A DNA stretch of 64,000 nt from Pedobacter puniceum (lineage in GTDB: Bacteria > Bacteroidota > Bacteroidia > Sphingobacteriales > Sphingobacteriaceae), in NCBI RefSeq assembly GCF_009674685.1, contig NZ_WKJI01000002.1, forward strand, positions 992,001 to 1,056,000, given 5' to 3'. Numbering within the stretch: position 1 is the first letter of the stretch; each line of letters begins with the position of its first letter. The translations under genes and the position numbers were made by a program. Below the pieces are notes generated by a model that saw only the letters and a program-made list of their open reading frames with translations, did no database searches and was not told the origin of the DNA. Below, piece by piece: positions 25,663-34,703 of the stretch.

Positions 25663-26649
25663 ATGCAAGAGCCACTTTACCAACCTTTTCAAAGAATGCG
25701 ATTTGAGTCTTCTGTTTGTTTCCTTAGCGGAGATAAACTCAACTCAACAGAAGAAACCTTAAATGTTTTTGCACCTTGGCTCATTAGTAAGTACAAATTA
25801 GATGAAAGGCCATTTAAGCTTTTAGATGAAAGCATGGTAAGCTACGCTGATATTAAAATTCCGTGTAGTGTGAAAACAGCAGAGGCTTTTGAGAAATTAG
25901 AAAGTACTATTGAGAATGCTTTTTTAAAAGGCTATAAAGCGGTTTCTGCATTAGATGAGCAACAGCTTTTTTTGTGGGTTGCTAAAACTGTATACGGCAT
26001 TATTTTTAAAGAATTGCAAATTGCAGCAAGGCAGCAGCAAGCCAGCGGAGAGCAATTCCACATGTCACAAGGCCTTATACATAAGTTTAGCATGTTGCAT
26101 AGCATGCTGCAGGCGGTTATTAAACCAGTTAAATTAGATGGTTTTAAACCTTGGAGTATCTGGATATGCGAAGTAGATAATGCCGAAGAAGAGTTTTCCT
26201 ATCGGGATGAAATTAATACGCTTACTTTTTCTTTAAGGATGCAAGATTTTGGCATTATCCTTTGTTTGCAAGATAATGGTGCTAACAAAAAATACCACGA
26301 AGAGCTTTGGGAGAAAATTGGAGGAGTCAAGTTACATCCTATTCAGTTTGAAGAGTTGTGTGCAAGAGTTTTTTATTCGGCTTATTTATTTAACAGGTTG
26401 CCAGAATATCATATTATGCCTGTAGAAGACGAACTTCATATTGAAGCTATGCCTTTAAGAGGTATGCAAGCAAAACCAGTTTTTGATTTATGGAACAATA
26501 AAACTTACGGCCAAGTTTTAGAGAATTTTTGGAAGCGTTGGAATTTCCTTTTACTCGAGATTATTAAAAATCCCGAAAGACCAGTAAGTTATCTTTTCAA
26601 TGAAAATGAAGAACTTATAAAGGCAGAAGAGATTAATTTATCAAAATAA
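25663..26649 (+). CDS. Conserved hypothetical protein (about 328 aa)
   Basis: The start is ATG 25663 (MQEPLYQPFQRMRFE); a TTG at 25648 lies inside the promoter box. The protein is soluble, with no signal peptide or membrane span, and is rich in aromatic and charged residues ('HNK'-free core such as 'LWEKIGGVKLHPIQFEELC' and 'WKRWNFLLLEIIKNPERP'). I do not recognise a catalytic motif. Scattered Cys and His residues are present but not in a metal-binding pattern. It stands alone, 38 bases before the next gene, which could be co-transcribed. It appears to be a full-length protein rather than a fragment. Confidence 0.7.
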   Translation: MQEPLYQPFQRMRFESSVCFLSGDKLNSTEETLNVFAPWLISKYKLDERPFKLLDESMVSYADIKIPCSVKTAEAFEKLESTIENAFLKGYKAVSALDEQQLFLWVAKTVYGIIFKELQIAARQQQASGEQFHMSQGLIHKFSMLHSMLQAVIKPVKLDGFKPWSIWICEVDNAEEEFSYRDEINTLTFSLRMQDFGIILCLQDNGANKKYHEELWEKIGGVKLHPIQFEELCARVFYSAYLFNRLPEYHIMPVEDELHIEAMPLRGMQAKPVFDLWNNKTYGQVLENFWKRWNFLLLEIIKNPERPVSYLFNENEELIKAEEINLSK

Positions 26650-26687
26650 CGAGCTGTAATTTCTATCTTTAATGGTATAGCCTATTT

Positions 26688-27416
26688 ATGAATGTACCAG
26701 ATATAGAAAAATTCATCCCATCATTAGATTTAGTTTCTCATTTGGGACTATACTTGTTGGCTTATGTTGCTTTAGCCGTTTTATTGGTTTCTGTACTTAA
26801 AGCTAAGTTCAATATCAAAACAGCATATTCACGTAAGATATATCATTTTCTCATTTTTACTGCGGCTGCCGTTTTACAGGTTTTATATGGTTTGCCGGCA
26901 GCGGTTTTAATGGGTGTTATTGTTTTCCTTTGGGTGATATTTGCCGTTTTAAAGAGTAAAAAAAGTTTTTTCTATCAGGCTTTAGCCCGAGAGAAAGATG
27001 AACCTTATGCTGATAGATTCATTATCATACCTTTATTTGCTACAGCTATTGGTGGTGTTTTAAGCAATTTATTTTTTCCGGGTTTTGCTTTTATAGGTTA
27101 TTTGGTAGGTGGCTGGGGCGATGCTATCGGCGAACCTGTAGGTTCTAAATTGGGGAAACATCCTTACCAAGTGCCAACGCTCTTTGGTGTAAAAGCTACC
27201 AGAACTTATGAAGGTTCTTTAGCTATTTTTATAATAAGCGCACTTATTTGTTTTTTGATATACCGCTTTTATGGATATCAATTGCATAATGCACTTGTTT
27301 ATGCCATAGTTTGTGCTTTTATAGCCACTTTGGTTGAGGCTTTTAGTAGCCATGGTTTAGATAATCTTACCATGCAGTTTAGTGCCGCTGCAGCAAGTTA
27401 TTATTTACTTACTTAA
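26688..27416 (+). CDS. Membrane protein of the phytol/dolichol kinase - CDP-alcohol-like family
   Basis: This 242-residue protein has six or seven transmembrane segments. Two segments are diagnostic for the polyprenol kinase/phosphatidate cytidylyltransferase-like group: 'YSRKIYHFLIFTAAAV' near 46-62 and 'GWGDAIGEPVGSKLGKHPYQ' near 143-162, then 'KATRTYEGSLAI' and 'EAFSSHGLDNLTM' near the C-terminus. Family members phosphorylate lipid alcohols (dolichol, phytol) using CTP, so a lipid-kinase role at the inner membrane is the best guess, but the substrate is unknown. Its last codons overlap the convergent rhomboid gene by four bases. Confidence 0.65.
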   Translation: MNVPDIEKFIPSLDLVSHLGLYLLAYVALAVLLVSVLKAKFNIKTAYSRKIYHFLIFTAAAVLQVLYGLPAAVLMGVIVFLWVIFAVLKSKKSFFYQALAREKDEPYADRFIIIPLFATAIGGVLSNLFFPGFAFIGYLVGGWGDAIGEPVGSKLGKHPYQVPTLFGVKATRTYEGSLAIFIISALICFLIYRFYGYQLHNALVYAIVCAFIATLVEAFSSHGLDNLTMQFSAAAASYYLLT

Positions 27417-28036
27417 GAAGCTAAACCTGCCGAAATACTATTTATAAAATGAGCAATAGCTCTGGGGTATAAAATAATGGTGATTAAAACTCCGGTTATG
27501 GCACCATAAAAGTGTGCATCGTGGTTTATTCCATCATTAGATTTTCTGCCTGCATAAGAAGTATAAATCAAGAATAAGAAACCGTAAATAACTGCTGGTA
27601 TTGGGATAGGCAGCGGAAAAATAATCATCTTGGTTAGCGGCGCAAAAACTATAAAACTGAAAACCACTGCGCAAACCGCTCCAGATGCGCCTAAGCTATT
27701 GTACCAGAAATGGTCTTTATGTCTTTGTACAGTAGGTAAATCGCTTAAAATTAAACTCACTATATAGAGTAAGCCAAATTGCCAATGCCCTATTATTTTT
27801 TCTAGGTTAAAGGCAAAGAAATAATAAGAAAGCATGTTAAATATCAGGTGCGACCAATCTTTATGAATAAAACCACTACTGATAAGTTGGTATAAATTCT
27901 TTCCTTTTGCAACGCTGTAAGGGTGAAGCATAAACTTACCATAAAGCGTTTCGTTATTAAAAGCATAAATACTGGTAACAATGGTGAAAATGAATATAAC
28001 GGCCGCCACAGGCGTTTCATTTAAGATATCTAGCAT
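27413..28036 (-). CDS. Rhomboid family intramembrane serine protease
   Basis: This 207-residue protein has about six membrane helices. The catalytic serine lies in 'NSLGASGAVCAVV' (Ser118 in a GxSG motif) and the partner histidine in 'DAHFYGAITG' (His175), the classical dyad of rhomboids. The loop-1 and helix-2 motif is 'HKDWSHLIFNML' (58-69), corresponding to the family's HxxxHxxxN. Catalysis should take place within the inner membrane, cutting transmembrane proteins; the substrate is unknown. It lies downstream of the yjbR-like gene on the minus strand with a 9-base gap, probably co-transcribed. Confidence 0.9.
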   Translation of the reverse strand: MLDILNETPVAAVIFIFTIVTSIYAFNNETLYGKFMLHPYSVAKGKNLYQLISSGFIHKDWSHLIFNMLSYYFFAFNLEKIIGHWQFGLLYIVSLILSDLPTVQRHKDHFWYNSLGASGAVCAVVFSFIVFAPLTKMIIFPLPIPIPAVIYGFLFLIYTSYAGRKSNDGINHDAHFYGAITGVLITIILYPRAIAHFINSISAGLAS

Positions 28037-28044
28037 GCTGTAAT

Positions 28045-28398
28045 TTAAAGATTATTAATTTCTTCTTGCTGTTTCTTTGGTAAATTTTTTAGAACCAGTT
28101 TGTAAGAATGGTCTATCATTTCTATAAGTTGTTTATCAGAAAGGCTGCCGTTGTAATAAACTGTGTTCCAATGTTTTTTGTTCATATGGTAACCTGGTAT
28201 CACTTCGCTAAAACTTTCTCTAAGTTGTATAGCTTTTTCTGGGTCGCATTTTACGTTAAAGCTACGAGGCTCTATTAAACTGGCTAATAAAAATACTTTG
28301 TTTACGATTTTAAACACCAAGGTATCATCCCCGAAAGGGAAAGATTCTGTTACACCTTTTAGACCAAGGCAATAATTTCTTAAACTTTCAATGTTCAT
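28045..28398 (-). CDS. MmcQ/YjbR family protein
   Basis: Starting at ATG 28398 (MNIESLRNYC) the protein has 117 residues. An upstream start at 28431 would overlap the preceding gene and adds nothing conserved. The CyaY-like alpha/beta fold of YjbR is visible: 'LKGVTESFPFGDDTLVFKIV', 'LASLIEPRSFNVKCDPEKA', 'VIPGYHMNKKHWNTVYYNG'. Family members are predicted to bind DNA and some are linked to mitomycin resistance (mcr); the role in ordinary cells is unclear. It follows the outer-membrane protein gene with 4 bases between them. Confidence 0.9.
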   Translation of the reverse strand: MNIESLRNYCLGLKGVTESFPFGDDTLVFKIVNKVFLLASLIEPRSFNVKCDPEKAIQLRESFSEVIPGYHMNKKHWNTVYYNGSLSDKQLIEMIDHSYKLVLKNLPKKQQEEINNL

Positions 28399-28402
28399 GA
28401 AA

Positions 28403-29203
28403 TTATCTGTAGAAAATTTTGGTTGGTCCAAATAAATATTTAACAGAGAAACCTAAAGTTGTGTAGGCATCTTTAGAGTTATTTTGATAGATAGAAGGGT
28501 TATCGTTGTAACCATCAATATCATCAGAAAAGGTAAAAACCATTTTGTAATTAATACCTATTTGTAAAAAAGCTACATTATAAGCATCATAAACATTTAT
28601 CCTGTAGCCAATAGTCATGGGTAAATTTAAGACTGTGCTGTATTTGCTCTGACCTAAGTCGTTTCTATGTTGTCTACTAAAAGGATCCTGCTCATTTTTT
28701 CCACCGGTTGATCTTGAATCTAATGCCGGATTATATGGTTTTACATTATTCTTCCCATTTATCATTCCTAAACCTAAAGAAAGATTTACGTTTCTTAAAG
28801 CATAAACTAAAGGATTGTAAGAGTAATCAAAAAATTGCCCAGCTGCTATATTACCTCTTAGCTCTATATTAGAGAAATCTGCAACGAATTGCCTATTATG
28901 TCTATCAGGACCATCTTTAAGAGTTACCATATTATATTCTAAACCAGCAGAAATAAAAGGAGTAATATTATAATCTATTGATAATCCAAAGTTTTTACTC
29001 TTATTTAGGGCTAAACCATCTTTTGCTGTAAATATGGTATCCTTACCTGTTATAGGATTTGTAACTTTTAAATTGCCATAACTTAAGCCTGTATAAGCAG
29101 TACTAATTCCTCCTTGTAAACCTATTCCAAACTGAAAATAGTTAGCTTGGGAAAAACCAGAAAGAGAACTCAGAAGTAAAATGATTGTTAATATCTTTTT
29201 CAA
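28403..29203 (-). CDS. Outer membrane beta-barrel protein
   Basis: This 266-residue protein has an N-terminal signal peptide ('MKKILTIILLLSSLSGFSQ'). The mature part is a series of alternating-hydrophobic strands with many Gly, Tyr and Asn, including 'FQFGIGLQGGISTAYTGL' and 'SIDYNITPFISAGLEYNM'. It ends in 'TLGFSVKYLFGPTKIFYR', close to a barrel-type C-terminus ending in an aromatic-then-basic residue. It is probably a small porin-like or adhesion barrel; the specific function is unknown. It is the first gene of a possible three-gene minus-strand operon (with yjbR-like and rhomboid). Confidence 0.8.
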   Translation of the reverse strand: MKKILTIILLLSSLSGFSQANYFQFGIGLQGGISTAYTGLSYGNLKVTNPITGKDTIFTAKDGLALNKSKNFGLSIDYNITPFISAGLEYNMVTLKDGPDRHNRQFVADFSNIELRGNIAAGQFFDYSYNPLVYALRNVNLSLGLGMINGKNNVKPYNPALDSRSTGGKNEQDPFSRQHRNDLGQSKYSTVLNLPMTIGYRINVYDAYNVAFLQIGINYKMVFTFSDDIDGYNDNPSIYQNNSKDAYTTLGFSVKYLFGPTKIFYR

Positions 29204-29318
29204 AGTATTGTTTTGAATCTTAAATCATACTTTTATGCAAAAAACCAGATATACTGCTTTATGCAATCAGGTTAAAAATATTGCAAAAAATTGGCTTATC
29301 AAAATATAAATCATCAAA

Positions 29319-30557
29319 ATGGATATACGATATCAAGTTGTAGAGCGATTTTTAAGATACGTTCAGATAGATACACAATCTAATCCTTATTCTGAGACTG
29401 TCCCGTCTACAGAAAAACAAAAGAATCTTGGGAGATTATTGGTAAAAGAATTACAAGAAATAGGTCTTCAAGACGCAGAAATGGATGAAAATGGTTATGT
29501 ATACGCCAGCATTCCTTCTAATACAGATAAGCAAGTTCCGGTTATATTTTTCTGCTCGCATATGGATACTTCACCAGATTGCTCTGGCGAAAATGTAAAA
29601 CCTATTATCCATAAAAATTATCAAGGCGAGGATATCATTTTACCTGATGATACTTCGGTTATCCTAAAAATGGCCGAACATCCCGATTTAGCTCATCAAA
29701 TTGGAAATGATATCATCACAGCAAGCGGAAAAACTTTACTTGGTGCCGATAATAAAGCGGGTATTGCAGAAATTATGGATGCTGTTAGTTTTTTGATGAA
29801 CCATCCAGAGCTAAAACATGGTGAAATTAAGATTTTGTTTACCCCCGATGAAGAAATTGGAAGAGGTGTAGACCATGTAAATTTAGCTAAGCTTAAAGCT
29901 GATTTTGGTTATACCATTGATGGTGAAACTTTAGGTTCTTTTGAAGATGAAACCTTCTCTGCTGATGGTATGATAGTTCATATTCAAGGCGTTAGTGCAC
30001 ATCCAGGTTTTGCAAAAAATAAGATGGAAAGTGCCATTAAAATAGCGGCTAATATCGTAGCTGCATTGCCTAAAGATTTATCACCAGAGCACACCAGCGA
30101 TAAACAAGGTTTTATACATCCGGTAGCTATAAAGGGCGAAGTTGAGGAGTCTGTGATAGAATTTATCATCCGCGATTTTGATGATGCCATGCTGCCGAAG
30201 CATGAAGAATTGGTGAAGAAAATCTCTTTAAAAGTACTAGAAAACTACCCTTCTGCTAAAGTGACTTTTACGGTAAAAGAGCAATATCGCAATATGAAAA
30301 ACATCATTGCGAAATATCCTAAAGTGAGTGATTATGCTCTGGAAGCCATACAAAGGGCAGGAATAAAACCTAAAGCTCAAAGTATTAGAGGCGGTACAGA
30401 TGGTTCTCGTTTATCTTTCATGGGTTTGCCTTGCCCAAATATTTTTGCTGGCGAGCATGCTTTCCATAGTAAACAAGAATGGGTTAGTGTTCAGGATATG
30501 GAAGCGGCCGTAAGAACTATCATTAATTTAGCACTTATTTGGGAAGAAAAAGCCTAA
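29319..30557 (+). CDS. pepT: Peptidase T (tripeptide aminopeptidase)
   Basis: This 412-residue M20B zinc metallopeptidase removes the N-terminal residue from tripeptides in the cytosol. Zn and catalytic residues are in 'FFCSHMDTSPDCSG' (His and Asp, near 78-91), 'LLGADNKAGIAEIMDA' (Asp), 'FTPDEEIGRG' (the catalytic Glu pair) and 'AGEHAFHSKQEWV' (C-terminal His). 'RGGTDGSRLSFMGLPCPN' is the PepT-specific loop. Full length and in good order. It is convergent with the HPP gene with only 3 bases between stops. Confidence 0.95.
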   Translation: MDIRYQVVERFLRYVQIDTQSNPYSETVPSTEKQKNLGRLLVKELQEIGLQDAEMDENGYVYASIPSNTDKQVPVIFFCSHMDTSPDCSGENVKPIIHKNYQGEDIILPDDTSVILKMAEHPDLAHQIGNDIITASGKTLLGADNKAGIAEIMDAVSFLMNHPELKHGEIKILFTPDEEIGRGVDHVNLAKLKADFGYTIDGETLGSFEDETFSADGMIVHIQGVSAHPGFAKNKMESAIKIAANIVAALPKDLSPEHTSDKQGFIHPVAIKGEVEESVIEFIIRDFDDAMLPKHEELVKKISLKVLENYPSAKVTFTVKEQYRNMKNIIAKYPKVSDYALEAIQRAGIKPKAQSIRGGTDGSRLSFMGLPCPNIFAGEHAFHSKQEWVSVQDMEAAVRTIINLALIWEEKA

Positions 30558-30560
30558 GTT

Positions 30561-31109
30561 TTAATGTTTATAAGGATAATTTCTTCCTTTCGGGATGTTG
30601 TTAACGATTAAAGCTATCAACAATAAAATGATGATACCGCTTAAAACCGGAGAAATAATATAGTTAAAACCGAGGTCTTTTATCCTTTCAGAGCCAATAA
30701 TAGCTATTAATGCCGTTGCACCACCCGGAGGGTGCATAGTTTTAGTAATTTGCATAGCCACTATAGATAAGGCTACAGCTAAAGCTGATGAAATCCAGAT
30801 TTGATCTGGTAAAAGTTTATAGATAACCACACCTATAATGGCTGATAGTAGATGCCCACCAACTAAATTTCTAGGTTGTGCCAATGGACTATTGGTTGCG
30901 CCAAAAACCAATACCGCCGATGCTCCAAAAGAACCTATCAGGAAAACATTATCTAAATCGTTAAACTTTTGGTTATGAAAAAAACCTATGGTAGCAATAC
31001 CCAAAAAAGCACCTATAAATGTCCAAAAATGGTCAATGGGGTCTATAATGGTTTGTTTATAAACAACATATTTAGCAACGCGATAACTTCTTTTCAATCT
31101 CTTTTTCAC
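30561..31109 (-). CDS. HPP family membrane protein
   Basis: This 182-residue protein has four or five transmembrane segments and the family signature 'KTMHPPGGATALIAIIGSE' near 122-140. HPP proteins are integral inner-membrane proteins; plant and cyanobacterial members act in nitrite transport, but bacterial function is generally unassigned. The basic N-terminus 'MKKRLKRSYRVAKYV' is cytoplasmic. It lies downstream of rarA on the same strand with a 40-base gap and could share its transcript. Confidence 0.9.
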   Translation of the reverse strand: MKKRLKRSYRVAKYVVYKQTIIDPIDHFWTFIGAFLGIATIGFFHNQKFNDLDNVFLIGSFGASAVLVFGATNSPLAQPRNLVGGHLLSAIIGVVIYKLLPDQIWISSALAVALSIVAMQITKTMHPPGGATALIAIIGSERIKDLGFNYIISPVLSGIIILLLIALIVNNIPKGRNYPYKH

Positions 31110-31149
31110 CAGTCGGGTAGTTTTGCGCTGGCAAAATTATCAATAATGT

Positions 31150-32427
31150 TTAATACTTATAGCGTTTATTCCACAAGCTTTTTAAGCGTTCTTTAATCTT
31201 GATTTCTGCCGGGTTGTTTTGAGGTTCATAAAGCGTTGTGCCACTTAACTGCTCGGGGAAAAACTCTTGCTCAGCAAAATTACCTTCATAAGCATGTGCG
31301 TATTTATAATCTTCGCCGTAACCAATGTTTTTCATCAGTTTAGTTGGTGCATTTCTAAGGTGTAGGGGTACTGGTAAATCTCCGGTTTGTTTAACCAATT
31401 GTTGTGCTTTACCAATAGCTTCGTAAGATGCGTTACTTTTTGCCGAGCTTGCTAAATAAGTAACCGTTTGTGAGAGGATAATTCTAGACTCGGGCCAACC
31501 TATCACATTCACCGCTTGGAAACAATTATTGGCCAATAATAAAGCATTTGGATTAGCATTACCAATATCTTCTGAAGCTAAAATGAGCAATCTTCTGGCA
31601 ATAAAAGAGGGGTCTTCGCCGCCTTCAATCATACGGGCTAGCCAATAAACAGCTGCGTTAGGGTCGCTTCCGCGGATAGACTTGATAAAGGCCGATATGA
31701 TGTCATAATGTTGTTCGCCAGTTTTATCATACAAAGCCATGTTTTGTTGTACATGCTTTAATACAAATTCATTGGTGATGCTTATTTTATCATCTTCAGC
31801 TGCATTTATCACTAACTCAAAAACGTTTAGTAGTCTCCTACCGTCGCCTCCTGATAACCTAAATAAAGCTTCTGTTTCTTTTAAATCAATAGGTTTGGTT
31901 TTTAAAATTTCATCATTTTCTAAAGCTCTTTTTAAGAGCTGAAGCAAATCATCCTCATTTAAATTTTTAAGAATATAAACCTGACATCTTGATAATAAAG
32001 CTGATATCACCTCAAAAGAAGGGTTTTCTGTAGTAGCACCCACCAAAGTAACCAAGCCACGTTCTACTGCACCCAATAAAGAATCTTGCTGAGATTTTGA
32101 AAACCTATGAATCTCATCAATAAACAAAACTGGTACAATGCCTCCCTTTTTGTATTGAGCAGCTTTTTCTATCACATCTCTCACATCTTTAACACCAGAG
32201 TTAATGGCACTTAAAGAGAAAAATGGTCTATCTAAACTTTTAGAAATGATATAAGCTAAGGTAGTTTTACCCACTCCGGGCGGGCCCCAAAATATCATGC
32301 TAGGTATATTTCCGTTCTCTAAAGCCTTACGCAAAACAGCTCCTTGGCCAACCAAATGTTGTTGCCCGGTATAATTGTCTAATGAAGTAGGGCGCATGCG
32401 CTCTGCTAAAGGGTCTGTGATAGCCAA
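31150..32427 (-). CDS. rarA: Replication-associated recombination protein A (MgsA/RarA ATPase)
   Basis: This 425-residue AAA+ ATPase works at stalled replication forks. Walker A is 'WGPPGVGKTTLAYIIS' (48-63), Walker B is 'VLFIDEIHRFSKSQQD', sensor 1 is 'VGATTENPSF' and the arginine finger region follows. The C-terminal MgsA domain contains 'ILASEDIGNANPNALLLANN' and 'HLRNAPTKLMKNIGYG'. The length is normal. It is the first gene of a possible pair with the HPP membrane protein and is divergent from the Prc protease gene. Confidence 0.95.
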   Translation of the reverse strand: MAITDPLAERMRPTSLDNYTGQQHLVGQGAVLRKALENGNIPSMIFWGPPGVGKTTLAYIISKSLDRPFFSLSAINSGVKDVRDVIEKAAQYKKGGIVPVLFIDEIHRFSKSQQDSLLGAVERGLVTLVGATTENPSFEVISALLSRCQVYILKNLNEDDLLQLLKRALENDEILKTKPIDLKETEALFRLSGGDGRRLLNVFELVINAAEDDKISITNEFVLKHVQQNMALYDKTGEQHYDIISAFIKSIRGSDPNAAVYWLARMIEGGEDPSFIARRLLILASEDIGNANPNALLLANNCFQAVNVIGWPESRIILSQTVTYLASSAKSNASYEAIGKAQQLVKQTGDLPVPLHLRNAPTKLMKNIGYGEDYKYAHAYEGNFAEQEFFPEQLSGTTLYEPQNNPAEIKIKERLKSLWNKRYKY

Positions 32428-32595
32428 TTTTTATTTTTTTAGATGGATAACAAATATCGTACAAGATAGCATATTAACCAGTTTTAAGCTAAAATTTAAA
32501 GTAGATATGATAGATTTTTCCTTTTATTGTCAGGCTTTGTATTCTATGTTTTTTGTTTAGCTTTAAAGCATTATTTTGCAAAAAAATACGTTGTA

Positions 32596-34701
32596 ATGAA
32601 TACTTCTCTCACGGGATTTGAAAAGATAAAATATATGTTAAGAAGAATTTTTTCAGGGATTTTAATAGCTGCTACTGTAGCTTGTACCGCAACACCTAGA
32701 ATTATAAAAGATGTTCCGGGGTCTAACAACCTAAAACCTGATGAGCAGCAAGCTTTAATTACTAAAGAGATAGCCGAGCTGGTTACCAGTTTTAACTATA
32801 AAAAGTTAAACTTAAATGACTCTTTAGGCGGTGTTATTTATGATAACTATTTAAAAAGTTTAGATCCCAATCGTAATTATTTTTTAGCTGCCGATATTGC
32901 AGAGTTCGCACAGTTTAGATCTACTTTTGATGATGATTTAAAAGCTGGTGATTTAACAGCACCTTTTTACATGTTTAATGTATACCAAAAAAGGTATAAC
33001 GAAAGGATGACTTTTTCTATCAAAAACTTAAATAATAATTTTGATTTTACTAAGAAAGAAGATTATCTATTTAGTCGTGAAAAACTACCTTGGTTTAAAG
33101 ATTTAGCAGAAAGCGATGCCAGCTGGACAAAAAAAGTAAAGTATGATTATTTAAATCTAAAACTTACTCAAAAAGCAGATACAGCAATAAAATCATCTTT
33201 GAAGAAGCGTTATGAGAACTTAATAACTCAATCTTCAAAAATCAATAATCAAGATGCTTTTCAGGTAATAATGACAGCTTTTACCGAGTCTATAGATCCA
33301 CATACCAGTTATTTTAATCCGGCAAATGCTGCCAATTTTAATATCGATATGTCTAGATCTTTAGAGGGTATAGGTGCAACTTTATCATCAGAAAACGAAT
33401 TTGTAACCATTAAAAGTATAGTTACAGGTGGCCCTGCAGATAAAAGTAAGCAATTAAAAATTGATGATAAGATTATTGGTGTAGCCCAAGGAAATGATGA
33501 GTTTGTGGATGTGATCGGTTGGAGATTAGACAATGCTATTTCATTAATTAGAGGTAAAAAAGGAACTATTGTTCGCTTAAAAATCTTGTCTAAAGAACAA
33601 GACATGTCTGCGAAGCCAAAAATTGTAGAAATGGTTCGCGAGAAAATTATCTTGGAAGATCAATCTGCAAAAAAATCAATTAAAACTGTTACCAGAGATG
33701 GTAAAACTTATAAGTATGGTATAATAGAAATTCCAGCTTTTTATGCAGATTGGAAAGCTATGCAAGCCGGAGACCCCAACTATAAATCAACTACTAGAGA
33801 TGTTAAGCTGCTTTTAGATAGTTTAAAGCAACAAAATGTTGATGCTGTAGTGATAGATTTGAGAACTAATGGAGGCGGTTCATTAGTAGAAGCTATAGAT
33901 TTAACTGGCTTGTTTATCTCTACAGGTCCTGTGGTACAGGTTAGAGACTTAAGAAATAGAGTTGAAGTAGATAGTGATGATGACCCTACCGTTGTATGGA
34001 ATGGTCCATTAGCAGTAATGGTAGATAGATTTAGTGCTTCCGCATCAGAAATTTTTGCAGGCGCTATACAAGATTACGGTCGTGGTATTGTAATAGGCAA
34101 TACAACCTATGGTAAGGGAACAGTGCAATCTGCTATTGATATGCGTAGGGTAAACCCTAATTTAGGCGAGAAAGGTGGGCAAATTAACCTTACAACAGGT
34201 AAATTTTATCGCATTAGTGGAAGCTCTACCCAACATAAAGGTGTAACGCCAGACATAGAGTTTCCGGCTATTTTCCCTGCTGATAAATATGGAGAAAGTT
34301 CAGAGCCTGCTGCTTTACCTTGGGATGAGATTAAGAGTAGTAACTACACAAAAATTAAAGATTTAAGTAAAGATATAAGCTCGCTTAAAGCAATGCATCA
34401 GCAAAGAATGAAGACTAGCCAAGAGTTTAAGTTTTTGTTAGAAGATATTGAGGAATTTAAAAGGAGAGATAAAGAAAACTCAGTTCCGTTAAACGAGGAG
34501 GCACTTAAAAAACAGCGTGAAGACCTAGAGCAAAAAAGTTTTGCGCAAGAAAATGCCAGAAGAGTTAGCAGAGGTTTACCAGCTTTAAAGAAAGGCGAAT
34601 CTAAACCTGCAAAAGAAGAAGCATTTGACTTTATGCAACAAGAGGCTTTACAAATCCTTACCGATTTTATAGGATTTAATAAAGTAGCTAAAGTAAAATA
34701 A
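32596..34701 (+). CDS. prc: Carboxy-terminal (tail-specific) processing protease, Prc-like S41A
   Basis: The best start is ATG 32596 (MNTSLTGF...) or ATG 32635, the latter giving a possible lipoprotein signal with Cys after AATVA. A further upstream frame start at 32527 is unlikely. The large periplasmic protease (about 700 residues) has an N-terminal helical domain, a PDZ domain ('GIGATLSSENEFVTIKSIV', 'GGPADKSKQLKIDDKIIGVA') and the Ser-Lys active site in 'FSASASEIFAGAIQDYGRG' and 'NTTYGKGTVQSAI'. Family members trim or degrade lipoproteins and cell-envelope proteins. The SMR exporter gene begins 2 bases after its stop. A second S41 protease of the shorter CtpA type is at 60988. Confidence 0.93.
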   Translation: MNTSLTGFEKIKYMLRRIFSGILIAATVACTATPRIIKDVPGSNNLKPDEQQALITKEIAELVTSFNYKKLNLNDSLGGVIYDNYLKSLDPNRNYFLAADIAEFAQFRSTFDDDLKAGDLTAPFYMFNVYQKRYNERMTFSIKNLNNNFDFTKKEDYLFSREKLPWFKDLAESDASWTKKVKYDYLNLKLTQKADTAIKSSLKKRYENLITQSSKINNQDAFQVIMTAFTESIDPHTSYFNPANAANFNIDMSRSLEGIGATLSSENEFVTIKSIVTGGPADKSKQLKIDDKIIGVAQGNDEFVDVIGWRLDNAISLIRGKKGTIVRLKILSKEQDMSAKPKIVEMVREKIILEDQSAKKSIKTVTRDGKTYKYGIIEIPAFYADWKAMQAGDPNYKSTTRDVKLLLDSLKQQNVDAVVIDLRTNGGGSLVEAIDLTGLFISTGPVVQVRDLRNRVEVDSDDDPTVVWNGPLAVMVDRFSASASEIFAGAIQDYGRGIVIGNTTYGKGTVQSAIDMRRVNPNLGEKGGQINLTTGKFYRISGSSTQHKGVTPDIEFPAIFPADKYGESSEPAALPWDEIKSSNYTKIKDLSKDISSLKAMHQQRMKTSQEFKFLLEDIEEFKRRDKENSVPLNEEALKKQREDLEQKSFAQENARRVSRGLPALKKGESKPAKEEAFDFMQQEALQILTDFIGFNKVAKVK

Positions 34702-34703
34702 GC

